A stretch of DNA of 64,000 nt, taken from Symsagittifera roscoffensis. Lineage: Eukaryota > Xenacoelomorpha > Acoela > Convolutidae. The notes beneath the pieces were generated by a model. That model did not search any database, had not been told where the DNA came from, and saw nothing but the letters and a program-made list of their open reading frames with translations. Below, one piece after another: positions 35,316-45,440 of this stretch (its first letter is position 1; the number at the start of each line of letters is the position of its first letter). The stretch spans positions 53,585,074 through 53,649,073 of the forward strand of contig NC_087063.1 of the NCBI RefSeq assembly GCF_963678635.1. Direction: 5' to 3'. The position numbers and the translations under genes are program-made.

Positions 35316-35621
35316 TTATTTTGCAAATTTTTCGCTGCTGAAGAAAAGTCTTCGCAAACATTCAAATTCAGCGCCTTCAGTTGGTTTTTTGAAAACTTTC
35401 AGGAATACATAAGTTCCAGTTTTGTCATTTGTTTTCAATGTAGCGCGCACTAATCTTTTACTGTTTTCCGAAATATCGAAATAGCAATCGCCAAAATCTT
35501 TATCTGCATTTGCTGTGGTGCTTGTTTCGGTTTTATTTAGTGTAACGAGTAAATTTCCAAAGTAACTTGATTTAAAACTGAATAGAAAGAAATGGTTCCG
35601 ATTGATTGTATATGTCTGCAA
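35316..35621 (-). CDS. Conserved 101-aa protein (unit 1 copy)
   Basis: The ORF starts MQTYTINRNHF and ends SSEKFAK. It is open, with the same length, in all four copies in the window (also 41904-42209, 46459-46764 and 57006-57311) and has only a few substitutions, unlike most neighbouring genes. It has Thr/Asn-rich beta-type composition, a CYFDISENSKRLVRATL segment, no signal peptide and no membrane span. Function unknown. It lies divergent from the + strand genes that follow. Confidence 0.5.
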   Translation of the reverse strand: MQTYTINRNHFFLFSFKSSYFGNLLVTLNKTETSTTANADKDFGDCYFDISENSKRLVRATLKTNDKTGTYVFLKVFKKPTEGAEFECLRRLFFSSEKFAK

Positions 35622-36019
35622 AAGAAAGCGTTGTATCTATTTTAATTTATATACACATGTACTTTATATCGCAGAGATATTGGATTGCAATTTGGTTCAA
35701 ATGGATTATTATTTTGTACATGTACAACTGATAAGAATTTTAATGGGTGTCAAAGGTCACAATGTTTAAACGTTATTTTTGATACAATATATTTGTTTGA
35801 ATGCAAATTAGATAAACATAGAATACCACGCAAGATAACATAAATATTGTACACGACCTCCCTTATTAAACTGATCAAAAACTACATAGGAGGTCTTAAA
35901 ATTTCTAATTTTAGAAGAACCAATCCCTATTTTAATCTCTTGAAGAGTTTTCACAATTCATTTCAGTTTCTTTTCTTTCCGTTTTACGTTTGTCATTTTC
36001 TTCCAACTTTTCTTCAAAA
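35622..36019 (+). other. Divergent intergenic region with Cys-rich ORF relic (unit 1)
   Basis: Here units 2-4 have an open 78-codon frame with a CACTTDKNFDGCQRSQC Cys-rich core. In unit 1 substitutions and indels around 35710 break that frame. The rest is AT-rich. The region separates - strand and + strand transcription and probably holds promoters for both. Confidence 0.35.
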
Positions 36020-36634
36020 ATGCCTTGTTATATTTTTGCCGGATATTCCAATCACGAAAGAACCATTTTTTATGAAACCGTTTACGGTAATTTTGTAGCA
36101 ATAATTAACGAAGAAAAAAGTTTAAATTCTGATGAGTGGACTTGTACTCATCACATTATGATTCCCAAACTTTTTTTCACATTTATTCAGTAAACTTTCC
36201 TTAAAAAGGTCAAAAGAAGACGAAGAACTGAATATAAAGTAGTTGAGTTACCTCACAATTTCTGGTAAATATACGGATCCTGACGAGCCTCTTGCTCTTC
36301 AGGTTGATATTTTAACTTTATCAAAAACATTAAATTTTTTTTTCTATAAATACGATTGTGATGTTACTCCGATGTGTGAAAACCAGTTACAATATTTTGA
36401 AGAAATTGAATTTTTTGATCGTTTTTGTGGAATGGAACAGATTGAATCACCATTATTAGTACTACAATGTCACCATGGCTTGTTGAACCAGATTCTTCAA
36501 CTCCAACGCGCAACCCCGAAGCGACAGTGAGTAATCACATGGAAAATTTGACTCCTTCTCTATGCCTTGCACCAAAGAAAAAGCGAAAGCTAACAACACT
36601 AGAAAAAGCTCAGGAGTTTCTAGATCTTATTTAA
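36020..36634 (+). pseudogene. Unknown + strand gene with nuclear-localisation-like motif (unit 1), broken
   Basis: It starts MPCYIFAGYSNHERTIFYE (36020) and runs to a TAA at about 36193. After frameshifts the protein sense continues in 36243-36530 (SGKYTDPDEPLALQ, CENQLQYFEEIEFFD) and ends in a third frame with CLAPKKKRKLTTLEKAQEFL before TAA at 36634. The PKKKRK stretch resembles a classical nuclear localisation signal. All four copies keep the same overall plan and the same breaks, so the damage predates the amplification. Family not recognised. Confidence 0.45.
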
Positions 36635-37113
36635 CTTTGAAACTGTGGTTGAGTTTAATTGATTTTATTTTGGTTTTATTGTGTATAAAAATTTAAACTT
36701 GAAACTCAGATTGATATTTAATAGCTTTCATTTGGTGTCTTCATGTATAAACATTTTTGTAAATGAAAATTCTCTGCCTCCTAATGCTTTACTTATCAAG
36801 TTGCAAGAAAAAGGAGAGCATAATAAGTCATTTTATAACCGAATGTTCGACAAGTTTTCAATCAAAATACAAAAAAGAACTTGAATTTTTAAGTCTCGGA
36901 AAAATGTTGAAAATTTTTATCTCGTAAATTTGAGGTCCTATAATCTTTAGACTTCTGAACAAAATTAAAAAACTGGTCGGGAGCAGTTTTTTGATATATT
37001 GCACGACTATGTTCAGACCATCCACTGAAGAGATACAGACATTTCTTTTTAGAAAAGCCTCATCCTATTCCAAATTTCTAACTTTTTGTAGAACATGTGA
37101 TGATTGACATGCC
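36635..37113. other. Right part of unit 1, no gene resolved
   Basis: Sequence before the junction to unit 2. A 67-codon + strand ORF (36681-36884) recurs only partly in the other units and is not supported. Before the junction the phrase ACATGTGATGATTGA occurs twice close together (37085 and 37122), the likely junction scar. Confidence 0.45.
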
Positions 37114-37530
37114 TCATACATGTGATGATTGAGATCTCAGTAAATTTTTAACTTTTTTTGGTGAGAGTTGACTAGCATTTGTTAAATTTTTGACGCTACC
37201 AAATGCAGCTGAACCTGTTGTGTAGATTATTTTGAGTTTCGTTTCTTCACTGATAGTAGGATTTCCCTTCTTTTGTTGACGTCGCAAACGATTCTTTACT
37301 GCTTTCATAGTTTTTATCATCCTCAACGTTGGTGGAGAAAAATTCTTTTCTCTGGGTTTTTCTTTTGTCGGATTGCTTGGTTCTGGGTTTGACAGTTGTC
37401 GATCGAGTCTTCGAAGAGGAGGGTTTTGATCTTTTCGATTCCTCAGTTGTCGGGTTGTCGGAGACAAAGGAGGAAGAAGTTGAGGGCTTAGCTGCTTCGC
37501 TCTTAAGCGAGCGGAGAATCTGTTTGGCAT
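37114..37530 (-). pseudogene. INT: Integrase N-terminal fragment (unit 2)
   Basis: A 138-codon frame with Arg/Ser/Pro-rich sequence, then the N-terminal integrase segment KNRLRRQQKKGNPTISEETK..IYTTGSAAFGSVKNLTNAS. It stops just after RSQSSHV, where unit 1 continues into the catalytic core. The core is missing, so this is a fragment. It overlaps the Ser-rich end of the zinc-finger-associated protein in another frame. Confidence 0.7.
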
Positions 37531-38165
37531 AAGTGTTGGACACTAAACTAGGATCAAGATTCAGTTCTTTCAAAACTTGTGGATAAAAAACACCCTCAAG
37601 TTTTTTGTGTTTTGCTGTGAATCGTACAAAAAAGATTCAATTTTAGTGAGTGTTGGTTTTCCTTGAATTAAAACATATCTGTCAACGTCTAAAGTCAAGG
37701 ATTCAGCTTTGAACAACTGCTTTGGTACTATGTTTGCCCTTTCCAATTTATTAGCTTCCAATAGCTCTTGAATGGATTGCATAACCTTTTGAAACACTTC
37801 AGCGGTTTTTCCATTCGTTTTCTCATCGTTTTTTTTCTTTTCTCTTTGAACTTGTCTGCTGCAGAGAATTGTATGATTCAACATTTTTTTCTGCTCTATC
37901 ATCACCATCACCACTGAAATTAGTAAGTGCAGATAAATTTCTTTTTCGAAGATTTGGTACTACAACACTAGGGGTTAAAGAAATAGGAGATGTTGGGTTT
38001 AATGGTGGTGGAGAGTCACGGCTGGTATTTTGTTCTCGAAATCGCTGTATGTAATTGAGTTGAGATGATTTGTCATTAGTTAATGGATTATGAAGGATTT
38101 GAGATTGTGGTGCAGTTTTTTCATCTGGAGGATATGTTTTTCGAGGAATGAGGGTGAATCTTCAG
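37247..38165 (-). pseudogene. Zinc-finger-associated protein, C-terminal part with Pro-rich segment (unit 2)
   Basis: Segments 37570-37914 and 37247-37573 carry the same QELLEANKLER helix, RYVLIQGKPTLTK and FYPQVLKELNLDP-type parts as unit 1, with the same one-base shift between them. A complete Ser/Thr-rich tail (STSSSFVSDNPTTEESKR) follows. The upstream Pro/Ser-rich frame is shared with unit 1 and replaces the zinc fingers seen in units 3-5. Confidence 0.55.
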
Positions 38166-38183
38166 CATTACATGCCTAAGATT

Positions 38184-38480
38184 CTAGTTGTTCGGGTAAA
38201 TGTAACGCGATTTTCCGATTGGTTTAACCAGTGAAACTTTGTTTGCCAAAACTTTTTGTTTTTCTCGGATACTAAACTTAGGGTTGACAATTTTTTCAAA
38301 TGGTACTTTCTTACTCTCGATAAAGCTTTTGTTAGCTGGAACATGTTCCAGAAAAAAATTAACAAAACAATCGCAAAGAAATTTAATAAAATTTGAATCA
38401 GCTCCTGTCAAAATTGATCTACAATGGTGACTATTGAGCATTTGCTTCAATATACATAACTCTTTCTCTTTCATTTTCAA
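38184..38480 (-). CDS. Conserved small protein next to ATPase (unit 2)
   Basis: A 98-codon ORF nearly identical to the unit 1 copy, with one substitution changing GHVPAN to EHVPAN and a two-codon insertion at the N terminus. The frame is intact and overlaps the ATPase end. Confidence 0.5.
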   Translation of the reverse strand: MKMKEKELCILKQMLNSHHCRSILTGADSNFIKFLCDCFVNFFLEHVPANKSFIESKKVPFEKIVNPKFSIREKQKVLANKVSLVKPIGKSRYIYPNN

Positions 38481-39083
38481 GAGATGTGATAACTGCTTTT
38501 GAGGATGGTAAATAGAAAATGGTTGGCGATGGTGGAACTATGTTTGACGAATAACGAAGACATTCTGAAGTTTTGGGATCCAAGTCTATCAACAGATGAC
38601 CGAAATCTTCTTTCGTTGCCAACTGATACGCATGACGGAGTAATTTTGCATTATTCAATTGTCTGCCTAAATAATCAATTTGTTGAATGTCTCGAGGTGA
38701 TTTGAACAAAATTAAGTGAGTTGTATTCAAATCTATTGTACGTGATTGCTTACTTTGCTGAAATAAATTGTGCTTGACATAAATAACTTGAACATTTTTA
38801 GGTCGGCCTGCTGTAGCTAATTTAACAAAATCTTTATCATGAAAAATTTCTTCACAGGTATCATCAAAGACAATCATGCAATCCCGTATGTTATTAACAA
38901 TTTCAAAGCTGGACAATTTTATAAATTCAATATCAAATTTGTTGTGAGATATAAAATATCTTATAATACTATGGATAGAATGTACCTCTGAGAAGCATTA
39001 AAAATTTAAATCAGTTTTGCCAGATCTCGAGGGACCTGAAACGACATAAGCAGACGATCTTTTGTTGAAATGATCTTATTCAT
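38431..39083 (-). pseudogene. ATP: Genome-packaging ATPase (unit 2), broken
   Basis: Walker B (CMIVFDDTCEEI) opens the 161-codon segment 38431-38916. The Walker A GPSRSGKT is encoded near 39015-39040, but a one-base deletion between the initiating Met and Walker A, and a frameshift and stop between Walker A and Walker B, destroy the reading frame. The deletion is absent from unit 1, so the two ATPase copies decayed separately after duplication. Confidence 0.8.
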
Positions 39084-39085
39084 TA

Positions 39086-39385
39086 TTATAACATGTAACC
39101 AACTGTACTGAATACTAATGAAAGCCAAATGGCAGTCTCGTCACAACTAAGGTTGTAAAAAGGCAATTTTGAAATAGATAAAGATGGCAAAATGAAAATG
39201 AAACAGACTTGTGTGACTTCTGCAGACGGAAGAGAAACAGAATTACAAAATTTCCAAGATCTGTTTTCCCGAGATAAAGACTTTTCGACACCACCAGTGT
39301 CTACAAAGTCGCAATCACTATTCTGGACAGTGGTTTCATCATTTTCCATGTTTATTAGTAAACTTTTTTCGCTTAATTGTATCAA
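39086..39385 (-). CDS. Small acidic/hydrophobic ORF upstream of ATPase (unit 2)
   Basis: A 99-codon ORF, probably starting at the internal Met of MENDETTVQNSDCDF. It is open here, while the unit 1 copy has a TGA. Acidic N-terminal half, hydrophobic C-terminal half. No family recognised. Confidence 0.35.
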   Translation of the reverse strand: MIQLSEKSLLINMENDETTVQNSDCDFVDTGGVEKSLSRENRSWKFCNSVSLPSAEVTQVCFIFILPSLSISKLPFYNLSCDETAIWLSLVFSTVGYML

Positions 39386-39539
39386 GGTTGATAGTTACAA
39401 CTGCATACCAATCGCCTTTTTTTCTCTCTGACCGATTGCCGTTTGGTTTGTATTTTATTATATATCTTGCTATTATTAGATATCACGTTCAATGAAGAAA
39501 AATTCATATTTTGTGAATTTGTCATGAAACAATTAGATT

Positions 39540-40020
39540 TGAATTTTACAACAAAATGAGCAGCAACTCTGATAGAGGCTTGAACTAATTGTATTTCCTC
39601 AACGTTATCAGTTTTGACTAATTCTTTCAGTTAAGCTGGAAGCTGTTGGTCATGCAAATGGATTTGTCTTCTCTCTCCCAGCTGAGGTTGCTGCCCTTCC
39701 AGGTTGAGATTGAACAACGGAATTGACTGGCAAAATTCCTCGAGTCTTGACATTGTACAGGTGAAAGTAGTCCAGAACTGTAAAAAGTTTCCGTAAATTA
39801 TCGATTTCGATATCGTTCAGTGGAATTTGTTCGAGTTTTTGCAGGAGAGGTTTTCCTCGACAATCTAATATGCCTGTCCGCGTAAGAGTAACTTAAATTC
39901 TTGGTGTTAAATTGTTTTCAGGACTCTGATTAGTCATCGAAGCGTAAACCGCCAAATTTGGAGATAAGGTTGTTTGCATCACTGGACAGTTCATTTTAAA
40001 ACCAATCGAAAAAAAATTTA
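39540..40020 (-). pseudogene. Unknown Polinton-unit gene (unit 2)
   Basis: Counterpart of 32990-33430. Here the IDNLRKLFTVLDYFHL region is open and an additional segment (YNVKTRGILPVNS) is present that is deleted in unit 1. A TAA in the TPRI segment remains. Function unknown. Confidence 0.4.
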
Positions 40021-40029
40021 GGATTTTTT

Positions 40030-40429
40030 ACGGGTACAATGCTTTAATAATTGATACGAGGGAAGTTAATAAGAATGTCGTTTGCAAATATGTTTTTTTT
40101 GATCCAATAACTGTTCAATCTTTGGGCAGCCAATGTCTTCCAAAATTGTCACGGGTAATTTCAAGTATTCAGCTAATGAAAAAGATTTTTGTGTACATTT
40201 AGCAAAAAGAATGGGCATTTGGGTTCCTCAAACGATTGCTGTCAAAAATTTGATCCAAGTATGAGTAAGGGTATTCACCTTCGTCCCAACGAAGCCCGTG
40301 CAGAAATTTAGATACCCAATTGTAATCTTTTTTCTCTTCTTTTGATAAATTGTAGAATTGAACTGGTGGCAGAAAATGAATTGTATCAATTGTATTAGCA
40401 GAGCAAACGGAAAGTTCCTTTATGATCAA
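40030..40429 (-). pseudogene. DEDD/RNase-H-like exonuclease-like fragment (unit 2)
   Basis: The 40199-40429 segment is identical in protein sequence to the unit 1 copy (HGLRWDEGEYPYSYL motif). The downstream GCPKIEQL part is again in another frame. Truncated and not functional as read. Confidence 0.45.
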
Positions 40430-40921
40430 AGGTTTCTTGCCACATTTAAATCATTCAAAATCTAAAATAATGGGATGATTGAAAAACAAGTTTTTAGTTT
40501 TCTTTCTTTGGCTTAACATGACTTTCACTCATTATTCCAACAAACGAAATAACTTTGGTTTGAGTGCTTTAAGAAATAAGCAAAACGCAATACCTGTCAC
40601 GTGACCCAGGTAACAGTTTCTTATTGGACAAGGCAAAACATATTTGTACCCAGGACCGGTATGATTTTTTTCTTGCAAATATCCTGCTGCGTCTTGTTTT
40701 GTCGAGCGATGAATTTCAAGTGTTTGTCGAGCGATGAATTGTCTATTCCAATTATAGAACCATAGGGTCTGTTTTTTTCAAAACAAAAACCAAATTAATA
40801 TCAGCATCCAAATACAAACAAGTGGCTAAAAAATACTGAAATCTGACTGATTTATCTGGATATTGTGATTTTAAGTCTATAAAAATTTCATGAATAAGTT
40901 TTAAATCCATGTTTACTGAAC

Positions 40922-41744
40922 TCAATATAATAAAAAAGGAATAATGAAAAGTATCAAATAAAACTTAAATTTCTCTTCAACGATAAATTTGACAAAGAAA
41001 ACATCAGTATCTACATCGAGTTTTCCATATCTACTTGTCAAAATATCTACTATTTTACAAAAAGCGGCAGAATGGGGTCCATTAATTAAACTTTCAAATC
41101 TTTTCAACGTTTCTGTATTCATCTCATCTGTTTGAACATGTCTGCTTTCTGTTTGTTTCTCTGAAACTGAAGTCGAAGTTCTTGCGGATTTGTTTCACGT
41201 CGATGATGCAGCAGGCGTAACTGTATTATCAATTCGTTTCTGTCCCCCAACGGCCGGAAATTCCTTGCAAACGCTTTGATTTGGTGAAGTTTGTTTGTTA
41301 AATGATGTTGCAGAAAGTAATAAATTGGGTAAACGTTTTTTGATTGCAGTGAAATCTAACAAATCGAGATTGGCTGCAACAGGTTGTGCTGAATAATTGA
41401 GAGCTAGTTTACGCTTGTCAAATAACTCGCTGTTTCCTTTGACATCTTTAGCAGGAGAAACTAAGTATTTGAAGCAAGTGAAAATACTAGGAACACTGAA
41501 ACCTTTTGGGAAGGAAAAAATTGGTTTAATTGTTCCTCTGAATCTACTTGAAACAATATATTATAATGAGGTTTTTTTTATTCTCGACTGAGAAAGGGCA
41601 ATATTCAGATTTGAAGTGGCTTCCAAAAGCATAATTTTTAAAAGTAGATAAATTGGGAACTTTTTCAGTAAAAACAAATTTGAAATTTGGTTGAAATTTT
41701 TTGAAATAATCAGGTAACACAACTTCGAACATAGTTTCTGCCAT
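40922..41744 (-). pseudogene. Unknown gene of about 270 codons (unit 2), broken
   Basis: Counterpart of 34335-35156 with the same MAETMFEVVLPDYFKKF start. Here AIKKRLPNLLL is open where unit 1 has a stop, but a one-base change in the T-run near 41575 shifts the frame after KKNL. Confidence 0.45.
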
Positions 41745-41903
41745 TTTGTAAAGGAAAAGTAATTCGAGTTGTGCTTGAAATCATTTGTGTTTGAGGAAAG
41801 TTGAGTTTTTCTGGCACGTTTACAGTTAGACTGGTTTGTCTTTGTTTTCAACAGTATCAGAAATTTCACTTGTTTGCGCTCGGATTGACTTTCCCGATTT
41901 CAG

Positions 41904-42209
41904 TTATTTTGAAAATTTTTCGCTGCTTAAGAAAAGTCTTCGCAAACGTTCGAATTCAGCGTCTTCAGTTGGTTTTTTGAAAACTTTCAGGAATACATAA
42001 GTTCCAGTTTTGTCATTTGTTTTCAATGTAGCGCGCACTAATCTTTTACTGTTTTCCGAAATATCGAAATAGCAATCGTCAAAATCTTTATCTGCATTTG
42101 CTGTGGTGCTTGTTTCGGTTTTATTTAGTGTAACGAGTAAATTTCCAAAGTAACTTGATTTAAAACTGAATAGAAAGAAATGGTTCCGATTGATTGTATA
42201 TGTCTGCAA
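41904..42209 (-). CDS. Conserved 101-aa protein (unit 2 copy)
   Basis: Same length and frame as 35316-35621, with a few substitutions (DFDD for DFGD, FERL for FECL). Intact. Function unknown. Confidence 0.5.
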   Translation of the reverse strand: MQTYTINRNHFFLFSFKSSYFGNLLVTLNKTETSTTANADKDFDDCYFDISENSKRLVRATLKTNDKTGTYVFLKVFKKPTEDAEFERLRRLFLSSEKFSK

Positions 42210-42430
42210 AAGAAAGCGTTGTATCTATTTTAATTTATATACACATGTACTTTATATCGCAGAGATATTGGATTGCAATTTGGTTCAAATGGATTATTTT
42301 TTGTGCATGTACAACTGATAAGAATTTTGATGGGTGTCAAAGGTCACAATGCTTAAACGTTATTTTTGATACAAGATATTTATTTGAATGCAAATTAGAT
42401 AAACATAGAATACCACGCAAGGTAACATAA
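42194..42430 (+). CDS. Small Cys-rich ORF (unit 2 copy)
   Basis: A 78-codon ORF with a CACTTDKNFDGCQRSQC core and a basic end (KLDKHRIPRK). It is identical at protein level to 46749-46985 and 57296-57532 and broken in unit 1. It overlaps the start of the divergent 101-aa gene by 16 bp, so it may be a chance ORF in a promoter region. Confidence 0.3.
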   Translation: MYMSAKESVVSILIYIHMYFISQRYWIAIWFKWIIFCACTTDKNFDGCQRSQCLNVIFDTRYLFECKLDKHRIPRKVT

Positions 42431-42606
42431 ATATTGTACACGACCTCCCTTATTAAACTGATCAAAAACTACATAGGAGGTCTTAAAATTTCTAATTTTA
42501 GAAGAACCAATCCCTATTTTAATCTCTTGAAGAGTTTTCACAATTCATTTCAGTTTCTTTTCTTTCCGCGTTACGTTTGTCGTTTTCTTCCAACTTTTCT
42601 TCAAAA

Positions 42607-43218
42607 ATGCCTTTTTATATTTTTGCCGGATATTCCAATCACGAAAGAACCATTTTTTATGAAACCGTTTATGGTAATTTTGTAGCAATAATTAACGAAG
42701 AAAAAAGTTTAAATTCTGATGAGTGGACTTGTACTCATCACATTATGATTCCCAAACTTTTTTTCACATTTAGTAAACTTTCCTTAAAAAGGTCAAAAGA
42801 AGACGAAGAACTGAATATAAAGTAGTTGAGTTACCTCACAATTTCTGGTAAATATACGGATCCTGACGAGCCTCTTGCTCTTCTGGTTGATATTTTAACT
42901 TTATCAAAAACATTAAATTTTTTTTTCTATAAGTACGATTGTGATGTTACTCCGATGTGTGAAAACCAGTTACAATACTTTGAAGAAATTGAATTTTTTG
43001 ATCTTTTTTGGGGGAATGGAACAGATTGAATCACCATTATTAGTACTACAATGTCACCATGGCTTGTTGAACCAGATTCTTCAACTCCAACGCGCAACCC
43101 CGAAGCGACAGTGACTAATCACATGGAAAATTTGACTCCTTCTCTATGCCTTGCACCAAAGAAAAAGCGAAAGCTAACAACACTAGAAAAAGCTCAGGAG
43201 TTTCTAGATCTTATTTAA
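42607..43218 (+). pseudogene. Unknown + strand gene with nuclear-localisation-like motif (unit 2), broken
   Basis: Same plan as 36020-36634, with a MPFYIFAGYSNHE start, a CENQLQYFEEIEFFD middle and a PKKKRKL-containing end in three frames. This copy has a 7 bp deletion before the first stop (FTFSK for FTFIQ) and a further change near 43010. Confidence 0.45.
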
Positions 43219-43697
43219 CTTTGAAACTGTGGTTGAGTTTAATTGGTTTTATTTTGGTTTTATTGTGTATAAAAATTTAAACTTGAAACTCAGATTGATA
43301 TTTAATAGCTTTCATTTGGTGTCTTCATGTATAAACATTTTTGTAAATTAAAATTCTCTGCCTCCTAATGCTTTACTTATCAAGTTGCAAGAAAAAGGAG
43401 AGCATAATAAGTCATTTTATAACCGAATGTTCGACAAGTTTTCAATCAAAATACAAAAAAGAACTTGAATTTTTAAGTCTCGGAAAACTGTTGAAAATTT
43501 TTATCTCGTAAATTTGAGGTCCTATAATCTTTAGACTTCTGAACAAAATTAAAAAACTGGTCGGGAGCAGTTTTTTGATATATTGCACGACTATGTTCAG
43601 ACCATCCACTGAAGAGATACAGACATTTCTTTTTAGAAAAGCCTCATCCTATTCCAAATTTCTAACTTTTTGTAGAACATGTGATGATTGACATGCC
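43219..43697. other. Right part of unit 2, no gene resolved
   Basis: Homologous to 36635-37113 and equally without supported genes. It ends in the same doubled ACATGTGATGATTGA phrase before the junction to unit 3. Confidence 0.45.
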
Positions 43698-44114
43698 TCA
43701 TACATGTGATGATTGAGATCTCAGTAAATTTTTAACTTTTTTTGGTGAGAGTTGACTAGCATTTGTTAAATTTTTGACGCTACCAAATGCAGCTGAACCT
43801 GTTGTGTAGATTATTTTGAGTTTCGTTTCTTCACTGATAGTAGGATTTCCCTTCTTTTGTTGACGTCGCAAACGATTCTTTACTGCTTTCATAGTTTTTA
43901 TCATCCTCAACGTTGGTGGAGAAAAATTCTTTTCTCTGGGTTTTTCTTTTGTCGGATTGCTTGGTTCTGGGTTTGACAGTTGTCGATCGAGTCTTCGAAG
44001 AGGAGGGTTTTGATCTTTTCGATTCCTCAGTTGTCGGGTTGTCGGAGACAAAGGAGGAAGAAGTTGAGGGCTTAGCTGCTTCGCTCTTAAGCGAGCGGAG
44101 AATCTGTTTGGCAT
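43698..44114 (-). pseudogene. INT: Integrase N-terminal fragment (unit 3)
   Basis: Protein sequence identical to the unit 2 fragment, ending at the same position without the catalytic core. Confidence 0.7.
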
Positions 44115-44776
44115 AAGTGTTGGACACTAAACTAGGATCAAGATTCAGTTCTTTCAAAACTTGTGGATAAAAAACACCCTCAAGTTTTTTGTGTTTTGCT
44201 GTGAATCGTACAAAAAAGATTCAATTTTAGTGAGTGTTGGTTTTCCTTGAATTAAAACATATCTGTCAATGTCTAAAGTCAAGGATTCAACTTTGAACAA
44301 CTGCTTTGGTACTATGTTTGCCCTTTCCAATTTATTAGCTTCCAATAGCTCTTGAATGGATTCCATAACCTTTTGAAACACTTCAGTGGTTTTTCCATTT
44401 GTTTTTTCATAGTTTTTTTTCTTTTCTCTTTGAAGCTGAAAAGTTATCAATATCGCTTGCCTGTGTGACTGAGCTAGAGGGGTTGCTGAGTGATATGTTG
44501 ATCTAAAACAGGTAGCCCATGCTCTGATTGCATGTGATCCTTGAAATCTTTAAGTTCACACAAACCAAGCCGACAATACCGACATAAATTGTTATATTTT
44601 TGATGATCTGATTCAACTTGCTGCTGTAATTTTGATAGCAGTAAACTGCTAAATTTACAATGGTAGCAAGTAAAAACGGGTAATTCTTTTTCAACAGCGT
44701 GAAAGTTTCGTTCATGACGAGACCTATTCGTTTTTAATGTAAAAACTTTGGGACAATAGTTACACTTGAAACCCAT
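43831..44776 (-). pseudogene. C2H2 zinc-finger Polinton protein (unit 3), frameshifted
   Basis: The N-terminal 100-codon ORF (44474-44776) begins MGFKCNYCPKVFTLK and has three Cys/His modules: CNYC...RSRHERNFH (complete C2H2), CYHC...SDH (weaker), and CRYC...HMQSEH. After a stop and shift it continues in 44154-44450 (QELLEANKLER helix, RYVLIQGKPTLTK) and 43831-44157 (LNLDPSLVSN, Ser-rich tail). Zinc-finger genes next to the polymerase are known in Polintons; DNA or nucleic acid binding is the likely role. Unit 3 keeps the best zinc-finger region in the window. It is divergent from the polymerase, sharing the intergenic region at 44777-45440. Confidence 0.7.
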
Positions 44777-45440
44777 TTAGCTCTGGAACTGTTTTAAAGC
44801 GAAGCAGGAAAGGGACTGAATCCCAACTAAATACCAAAATGTTTTCATTACTGCAGCTAGCTTCGATTCCTTTTCCCTTATCGGTTTGAATTTGAACAGC
44901 TTTTCCCGCTTAACTTTGAATTTGAACTCTTTTCCCGCAAAGATTTGAATTAGAAAGAAATTTGAACCAGAACGTCTAGAAACCATAACAAAATTGCTTC
45001 AATTTTATAATTGGAAATGTTGAAAAAAAAATATTTTGGAAGGAAATTTTTTATTAAAAAGAAGTTAAATACCGTTAGATAGCAAACTTTTCAAAATTAT
45101 AAATTTCAATTAAGTCAACAACGTTTGAACATGTTAAACTAATTTTTCCCACCAAAATTTGTATTGTAGTTGTTTTCCCGTCAAAAACACATAAAATCAA
45201 ACTAGACTTGCGTTCAATTTTTCAAAACGTTTCAATTGCTTTGTAATTGGAAAACCGACATCAGCAAAAAAAAAACTTATATCTTTTCATAAGATACCGT
45301 ATGAATATTGTGAAATCAATTATTACTTTTTCTGTTATAATTAGGATATATGTGAAGTTCGAAGAGGTTTAACTAACCACTTTTTTCCCTTAAAACTAAC
45401 CCGTTTCTTTGATTAACCCAAAAAATATCTCTTAAAAAGT
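44777..45440. promoter_or_regulatory. Divergent zinc-finger/polymerase promoter region (unit 3)
   Basis: A 660 bp AT-rich region between oppositely oriented genes. Near the zinc-finger gene is a short direct repeat, TTTGAATTTGAAC-NN-TTTTCCCGC, repeated twice with a third partial copy. It contains two perfect matches to the E2F consensus TTTSSCGC (TTTCCCGC at 44902-44909 and 44931-44938) and a near match, TTTCCCGT, at 45174-45181. E2F sites usually mark S-phase-controlled promoters. The regulatory role here is inferred from motif and placement only. Confidence 0.4.

Larger units (their letters stand above)
26864..37113. mobile_element. Polinton/Maverick unit 1 (with morphogenesis block)
   Basis: Gene order on the - strand, read from right to left: unknown genes, exonuclease-like fragment, ATPase, small protein, zinc-finger-associated protein, integrase, penton, core-like protein, major capsid, protease. 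At the right end one gene is on the + strand. DNA polymerase and zinc fingers are absent. The part right of about 30643 is homologous to the tandem units that follow; the part to the left is unique in this window. No terminal inverted repeat could be identified by eye. Protease, capsid, penton, integrase and ATPase together identify the superfamily beyond reasonable doubt. Confidence 0.9.
37114..43697. mobile_element. Polinton-derived tandem unit 2
   Basis: Collinear with 30643-37113, at an offset of about 6.57-6.59 kb. It begins with the N-terminal integrase fragment; the integrase core and everything to its left in unit 1 are absent, replaced by the tail end of the previous unit. It carries the same ATPase, exonuclease-like and unknown genes, each with its own pattern of stops. 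Unit 2 keeps the about 120 bp tail segment lost from unit 1. Confidence 0.88.

Noticed and set aside
36681-36884. 67-codon + strand ORF at the right end of unit 1
   Set aside because: It is not preserved as the same ORF in units 2-4 and has no recognisable feature.
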